Of a stretch of DNA of 18,306 nucleotides, positions 14,972-18,306 are shown piece by piece. Below the pieces are notes generated by a model. The model ran no database searches and had not been told where the DNA came from. It saw only the letters and a list, made by a program, of their open reading frames with translations. The translations under genes and the position numbers were made by a program. Source of the DNA: Arenicella sp. (GTDB lineage: Bacteria; Pseudomonadota; Gammaproteobacteria; Arenicellales; Arenicellaceae); NCBI GenBank assembly GCA_016763815.1, contig JAESTB010000405.1:1-18306 (forward strand), read 5' to 3'. The first letter of the stretch is position 1; each line of letters starts with the position of its first letter.

Positions 14972-15331
14972 TTATACTTCTAGGCTATCTTCTATGCTTT
15001 TGACCTTGCGCCTGGCTAGCGCCAAGTTCGCTTTTGCTTTATCCAGAACTACGTAAATAAATAGGCCTTCGTGCTTCGCTGTAGGCCGAATCACGTGTAG
15101 TTGGGTTTCAAGAGTAATTAAAATATCGTCAATACCTCCCTTAATCCCAAGCGACTTCATTGTTGCCATTTTGGCTTTTACTACTTCTGAATTGCCAGCT
15201 GCAGCTAATTCTAAATCAACCCCCGAACCAGCGGTGCCCAAAGACATCCCCGATGTGTAATCAACAATACTGCAACCCATTGACCCGTCAATACCCATTA
15301 ATTCTTTTAAACTTGCGTCTATATTCGCCAT
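14972..15331 (-). CDS. Roadblock/LC7-domain protein (upstream copy)
   Basis: 119 aa starting at the ATG at 15331 with GGACAAAG upstream. Roadblock-like order: short helix ASLKELMGI, strand pair GCSIVDYTSGMSLGTA (19-34), helix LELAAAGNSEVVKAKMATMK (40-59), strands DDILITLETQLHVIRPT (68-84) and GLFIYVVLDK (88-97), and C-terminal helix. It lacks obvious catalytic residues. It differs clearly from the downstream Roadblock gene, so the two are not a recent duplication. It lies first in the - strand module, 238 bp before BLUF with a hairpin between, so it may be transcribed separately or at a higher level. A heterodimer with the other Roadblock protein is possible. Confidence 0.8.
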   Translation of the reverse strand: MANIDASLKELMGIDGSMGCSIVDYTSGMSLGTAGSGVDLELAAAGNSEVVKAKMATMKSLGIKGGIDDILITLETQLHVIRPTAKHEGLFIYVVLDKAKANLALARRKVKSIEDSLEV

Positions 15332-15817
15332 TTTTACTTTGTCCGTAGTTATTATCTATTTAGTTATATAGTGAACTCCCTAAACCCCTAACTCACTAAT
15401 GGTTGTATAGTACACAAGAATCAATATTTAGGCGTGAATTAGGCCTCTTGGGAATGTGATCAATTGTCATGCTCGACTGTTGTCAATTAATAGTCTCAAA
15501 AAACACATGGTGTGTTATAAAAACACAGTGATTTTATGGCGTTATGACGGGAATAGTCAGGTTAAATTAGGCAGAAATCAGGTGTTGCTGAATTTTTTTA
15601 ATGCTTAGAAACCTGATTGAATAGCTCTATCGCCGCAGTTACTCTAAAAAATCACGAAAAACGAGACTATTAGTTTATTTTAAGCTTCCATTCAGCTAAC
15701 TGCTTTACACTTGCAAAGGTGCCTTAATGAGTACTGGTTCTTGAGTTTTAAATATTTGCTGCGGTTGTTTCGTAGCGAACCGTCGCTCGGTAATGCGACA
15801 ACTTGGAGGAAACTATT
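15332..15817. promoter_or_regulatory. 486-bp divergent spacer with an array of alternating half-sites
   Basis: No gene is seen in this spacer, which must hold the promoters of the Roadblock/BLUF module (-) and the DUF3108 gene (+). The clearest structure is at 15502-15527: AACACA (15502-15507), TGTGTT (15511-15516) and AACACA (15522-15527), giving two overlapping inverted pairs with 3-bp and 5-bp spacers. The rest is A/T rich. I could not settle on a clear sigma-70 pair in either direction. Confidence 0.5.
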
Positions 15818-16594
15818 GTGCGACGATTGCGGTTCAAAACCTTAATAATACTGGTCAGTCTTACGCTTTATGAGGTCGGTCTATGCTCAGATAAGGTGGG
15901 CTTAGATATGCCCGGCTTGGATAAGACTGTTGAGAGTGAGACCGAGGTGTTTGAGATAGAATATAAGGTCAGAGCTAGAGGCTTTAAGGTAGGTAAACTG
16001 GAGACCAGAATTGAACGAAACGGAGATCATTTCAAGGTTGAAACACATACCGTGGCAAGCCGCATGGTGTCATTATTAGTAAAGGGTAAGTTGCAAGATG
16101 AATGTGAATTTCGACTCCGTAATGATGCCTCTCTCAAGCCTATTTCTTATGCCACTCAGCGCACAGGCAAGAATGGGTATAAAAAATCACTTGAATATGA
16201 TTGGCCAACTAAGTCTATCGTTTATCAAGACGATTCTATTTATGGATTTCCATCAGAATACTTATTAGACAACTGCAATTTTTATATCGCAGTTGCTCTT
16301 TCTCAAGGAACTGGCGCTATCGCCCAACCATTCAAAGTTCTGGATGCTAGTGAGCATCGGTCTCGAGGCTTTAGTATTGAGAGTATAGAACAGCAAGAAA
16401 TTAAGACCGCGTTCGGCATGCTACCGACAACCAAGATCACCATGAATAGAACGGATTCGGATAGACGGAGGTCTATATTCTGGCTATCGAAAGAATACCC
16501 ATTGTCTCCGCTAAAAGTTCGCGATGAACGAGATGGAAAGGTGACTACCTTAACGCTCGAAAAAATCACTTCTCGTCAGCTTCAAGCTCGCTAG
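15818..16594 (+). CDS. DUF3108 periplasmic protein
   Basis: 258 aa from a GTG at 15818, chosen because TTGGAGGAAAC lies 8-9 bp before it; a TTG start further upstream would consume that Shine-Dalgarno sequence. A signal peptide covers residues about 1-23 (basic start, hydrophobic LIILVSLTLYEVGL). The mature part is rich in beta strands: FEIEYKVRARGFKVGKLETR, a short helix, then SLEYDWPTKSIVYQD and SIFWLSKEYPLSPLKVRDER, which is the layout of DUF3108 proteins. No function is established for the family; it is secreted and probably acts at the envelope. It is divergent from the Roadblock/BLUF module. Confidence 0.8.
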   Translation: MRRLRFKTLIILVSLTLYEVGLCSDKVGLDMPGLDKTVESETEVFEIEYKVRARGFKVGKLETRIERNGDHFKVETHTVASRMVSLLVKGKLQDECEFRLRNDASLKPISYATQRTGKNGYKKSLEYDWPTKSIVYQDDSIYGFPSEYLLDNCNFYIAVALSQGTGAIAQPFKVLDASEHRSRGFSIESIEQQEIKTAFGMLPTTKITMNRTDSDRRRSIFWLSKEYPLSPLKVRDERDGKVTTLTLEKITSRQLQAR

Positions 16595-16630
16595 GGTAGT
16601 TAAGTTACCCTCATAGTTTTGATGTTTTTT
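16594..16630 (+). terminator. Weak terminator candidate after the DUF3108 gene
   Basis: GGGTA (16594-16598) and TACCC (16606-16610) form a 5-bp stem overlapping the stop codon. T-rich sequence follows, with TTTT at 16617-16620 and TTTTTT at 16625-16630, but some distance away. Confidence 0.35.
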
Positions 16631-16661
16631 CGGCTGAGCGAGGTCTACTTCAGATAGACAT
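16629..16661 (-). terminator. Hairpin over the end of the AI-2E family gene
   Basis: AGCGAGGTCTA and TAGACATCGCT form an 11-bp stem with one mismatch and a 7-nt CTTCAGA loop across the stop codon region of the permease gene. The - strand continues with an A-run rather than a T-run, so intrinsic termination is not supported; it may protect the mRNA 3' end. Confidence 0.25.
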
Positions 16662-17703
16662 CGCTCTGCTTGTAAACCGATACCACTTCACGAATTAAGA
16701 CGGCGATCACTGACGATGCTGGCAGTGCCAGTAAGATCCCAGCGACGCCAAAAAGCTGGCCGCCAGCTAACACCGCAAAAATCACTACCACCGGATGTAA
16801 ACCGATTTTGTCACCGACTAACCAAGGTGTCAGAAAATAACCTTCTAAGGCCTGGCCAATGGCGAACACCAAACCTACTTTCCACAAACCAAACCAGTCT
16901 TGATACTCAACCATATATAGAATCGCAGCGATTAATACACCGATGGTTGTGCCTAGGTAGGGAATAAAGCTAAGTAGCCCTGCGATCACCCCTACCAATA
17001 AACCAAACTGCAAGCCAATTAGTGAAAGGCCCGCTCCGTAAAGTGCGCCAAGAGTCGTCATCACTAGGAGTTGGCCGCGAATAAAGGCACTTAGCATTGA
17101 GTCGGATTGTTTTGCTAATCGCCGCACTCGGTCACGGACCCTATGTGGCATTAATTGATGAATAAATTCTAATAGGTCATCCCAGTCGCGCAACAAATAA
17201 AAGGTAATTATTGGAGTCAACATGAAAAACATAATGGCGCTAATGAGTGCGCTACCCGACTGCGTAATGACGAGTAGCATGTTCTTAGTACTGCCACTGT
17301 CTTGAGGCCAGTACTCCTTGGCCAAGGCCTTAAAATTTAATGATTCAATTGTGATTCCCAATTTAGCGGCGAGTGACTCTAATAACGGATCAATTGCCTC
17401 AAGGTATTTCGGGGTACGCTGAATCAGACCGCTGATTTGCTCTTGTAAAATCGGCAGCAATAATAAAATTAGCAAGGTAACAAAGGTTAGCAACACGAAA
17501 AAGACCAGCGTTACCGCCAGCCCGCGTGACAACTTAAACCGCTCTAACTGGTCAATCAGAGGGTCACCTAAATAGGCCAAAATGGCGGCGGCAACGAACG
17601 GGGCAAGCATCGGCGCCAGCAGGTACAGCAGTAGCGAAATAGCGAGCAGCGTTGTCGCTGGAATCCATATTTTAATGTCTGTAATGTGCATTTCAATACT
17701 CAT
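16645..17703 (-). CDS. AI-2E family transporter (PerM/YdiK-like)
   Basis: 352 aa, usual length. There are seven to eight membrane segments: paired N-terminal helices (13-30 and 32-45), LVFFVLLTFVTLLILLLLP (66-84), a soluble middle region at about 88-150, then SALISAIMFFMLTPIITFYL, LVMTTLGALYGAGLSLIGL, GVIAGLLSFIPYLGTTIGVL and HPVVVIFAVLAGGQLFGVAG. The FIPYLGT and EGYFLTPWLVGDKIGLHP motifs are family hallmarks. The family includes exporters and Na+/H+ antiporters; a real link to AI-2 export holds for only some members. The gene starts at the ATG at 17703, with another ATG four codons later, 9 bp after a small upstream ORF. Confidence 0.9.
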   Translation of the reverse strand: MSIEMHITDIKIWIPATTLLAISLLLYLLAPMLAPFVAAAILAYLGDPLIDQLERFKLSRGLAVTLVFFVLLTFVTLLILLLLPILQEQISGLIQRTPKYLEAIDPLLESLAAKLGITIESLNFKALAKEYWPQDSGSTKNMLLVITQSGSALISAIMFFMLTPIITFYLLRDWDDLLEFIHQLMPHRVRDRVRRLAKQSDSMLSAFIRGQLLVMTTLGALYGAGLSLIGLQFGLLVGVIAGLLSFIPYLGTTIGVLIAAILYMVEYQDWFGLWKVGLVFAIGQALEGYFLTPWLVGDKIGLHPVVVIFAVLAGGQLFGVAGILLALPASSVIAVLIREVVSVYKQSDVYLK

Positions 17704-17712
17704 CCACGAGGT

Positions 17713-18021
17713 TTATTCTAGGTTAACAATTTTATCGTATTTAAGGGCGCTTCTCTGAATTTTGGCCCAAACGTCATTCTTGGTAATTCGAGACTGACTC
17801 AACACCTCGTCATTGAATACTCGGTCTCTAAAAAATACCGTTGGTACATTTAATATTAACGTTAAATTATAGCGCTGTTCAGGTTTCGGTAAGCCTGTGT
17901 TTTCGGCTGATTGTCGGTAACTCACTTGTTTTAGCCGGATAGTAAGTGCGGCCATAGGCTTACCTCGTAGACACTCAGGGTAGAGGCTCGCAGTTGAGCT
18001 ATGCGGTATGAGCGGCCGCAT
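17713..18021 (-). CDS. Possible small protein of unknown function
   Basis: 102 aa from the ATG at 18021, or 80 aa from the ATG at 17955 (MAALTIRLKQ). It ends 9 bp before the permease gene, which favours a genuine operon partner. The predicted protein has a basic N-terminal part and a plausible strand (YNLTLILNVPTVFF) and a helix near the C-terminus. I recognise no domain, no signal peptide and no membrane segment. No good Shine-Dalgarno sequence is visible before either start, so this might also be a chance ORF. Confidence 0.4.
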   Translation of the reverse strand: MRPLIPHSSTASLYPECLRGKPMAALTIRLKQVSYRQSAENTGLPKPEQRYNLTLILNVPTVFFRDRVFNDEVLSQSRITKNDVWAKIQRSALKYDKIVNLE

Positions 18022-18306
18022 AGATAAACGTAATAGTAGCTAGCCGGTTACGCGGTGCAGACTTTTAGAAATTCAGTTTAAAGAGCTTAAAGATTACAGA
18101 GCTAGGTTTTTACAACGCTTAAGTAAATCCAAGTTTTATTTTTTACGCATTTACAATTGGGTTAACTGCGAATGGGCGATGGTTTTGAACTTTGTCAAGA
18201 AGCTGACGCCGGTCTGTTTGATCGCTATCATAGACGTGTCGAATCTAGAACGTGCTAGCTTAAATTAGCATTCCTTTGTCTAGAAATTAAGCTGGTAACT
18301 AATATA
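18022..18306. other. Gene-free right end of the window
   Basis: No open frame longer than about 30 codons with a credible start is seen on either strand, and there is no tRNA-like structure. It is likely the upstream region of the small ORF and permease gene. A TTGACA lies on the - strand at 18195-18200, but no matching -10 was found. Confidence 0.5.

Noticed and set aside
18168..18257. Short + strand ORF near the right end
   Set aside because: Only about 28 codons, without a ribosome site or recognisable content.
1..18306. CRISPR arrays, insertion sequences, tRNA or rRNA genes
   Set aside because: No regularly spaced repeats beyond the short tandem ones, no transposase-like ORF or terminal inverted repeats, and no RNA gene signatures were seen.

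Overview
The window looks like a piece of a chromosome from a Gram-negative, probably marine gammaproteobacterium. Outer-membrane-type proteins (MipA/OmpV, a lipoprotein), an aryl-polyene (APE) type pigment pathway and a PerM-like AI-2E family protein support this. A yellow-pigmented Arenicella-like lineage is a guess from gene content only.

Bases 1-11594 are dominated by an APE-type type II polyketide locus split over two strands. On the + strand: the 3' end of an ApeQ-type ketoreductase (cut by the window edge), a flavin-dependent halogenase-like enzyme, and a glycine-zipper/HEAT-like lipoprotein. On the - strand, a tightly packed operon runs from 11540 down to 3337: ketosynthase (ApeO type), chain-length-factor-like partner (ApeC type, Gln at the expected Cys site), a second halogenase-like flavoenzyme, a COG4648 membrane protein, an ApeI-type dehydratase, a family-2 glycosyltransferase, an LPLAT acyltransferase, an ApeP-type dehydratase and an ApeR-type ketosynthase. 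Five junctions overlap by a few bases, implying translational coupling. Carrier proteins, aryl-acid ligase, thioesterase, LolA-like carrier and MMPL exporter are not in view and probably lie left of base 1. The expected product is a lipid-anchored aryl polyene in the outer membrane, possibly halogenated as xanthomonadin is.

Bases 11541-12895 hold overlapping divergent promoter candidates, a MipA/OmpV-family outer-membrane protein (+) and a small ribbon-helix-helix regulator (+) with a palindrome next to its candidate -10 box.

Bases 13057-15331 (- strand) hold what I consider the most unusual part: Roadblock/LC7 protein, then a BLUF blue-light photoreceptor with all key flavin-site residues, then a small Ras-like GTPase 4 bp later, then a second Roadblock/LC7 protein 11 bp later. 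This reads as a light-input small-GTPase switch. Its proximity to a photoprotective pigment locus is suggestive but unproven.

Bases 15818-18306 hold a DUF3108 periplasmic protein (+), an AI-2E family permease (-), a possible small unknown gene (-) and a gene-free end. The 486-bp divergent spacer at 15332-15817 contains a spaced array of alternating 6-bp half-sites.
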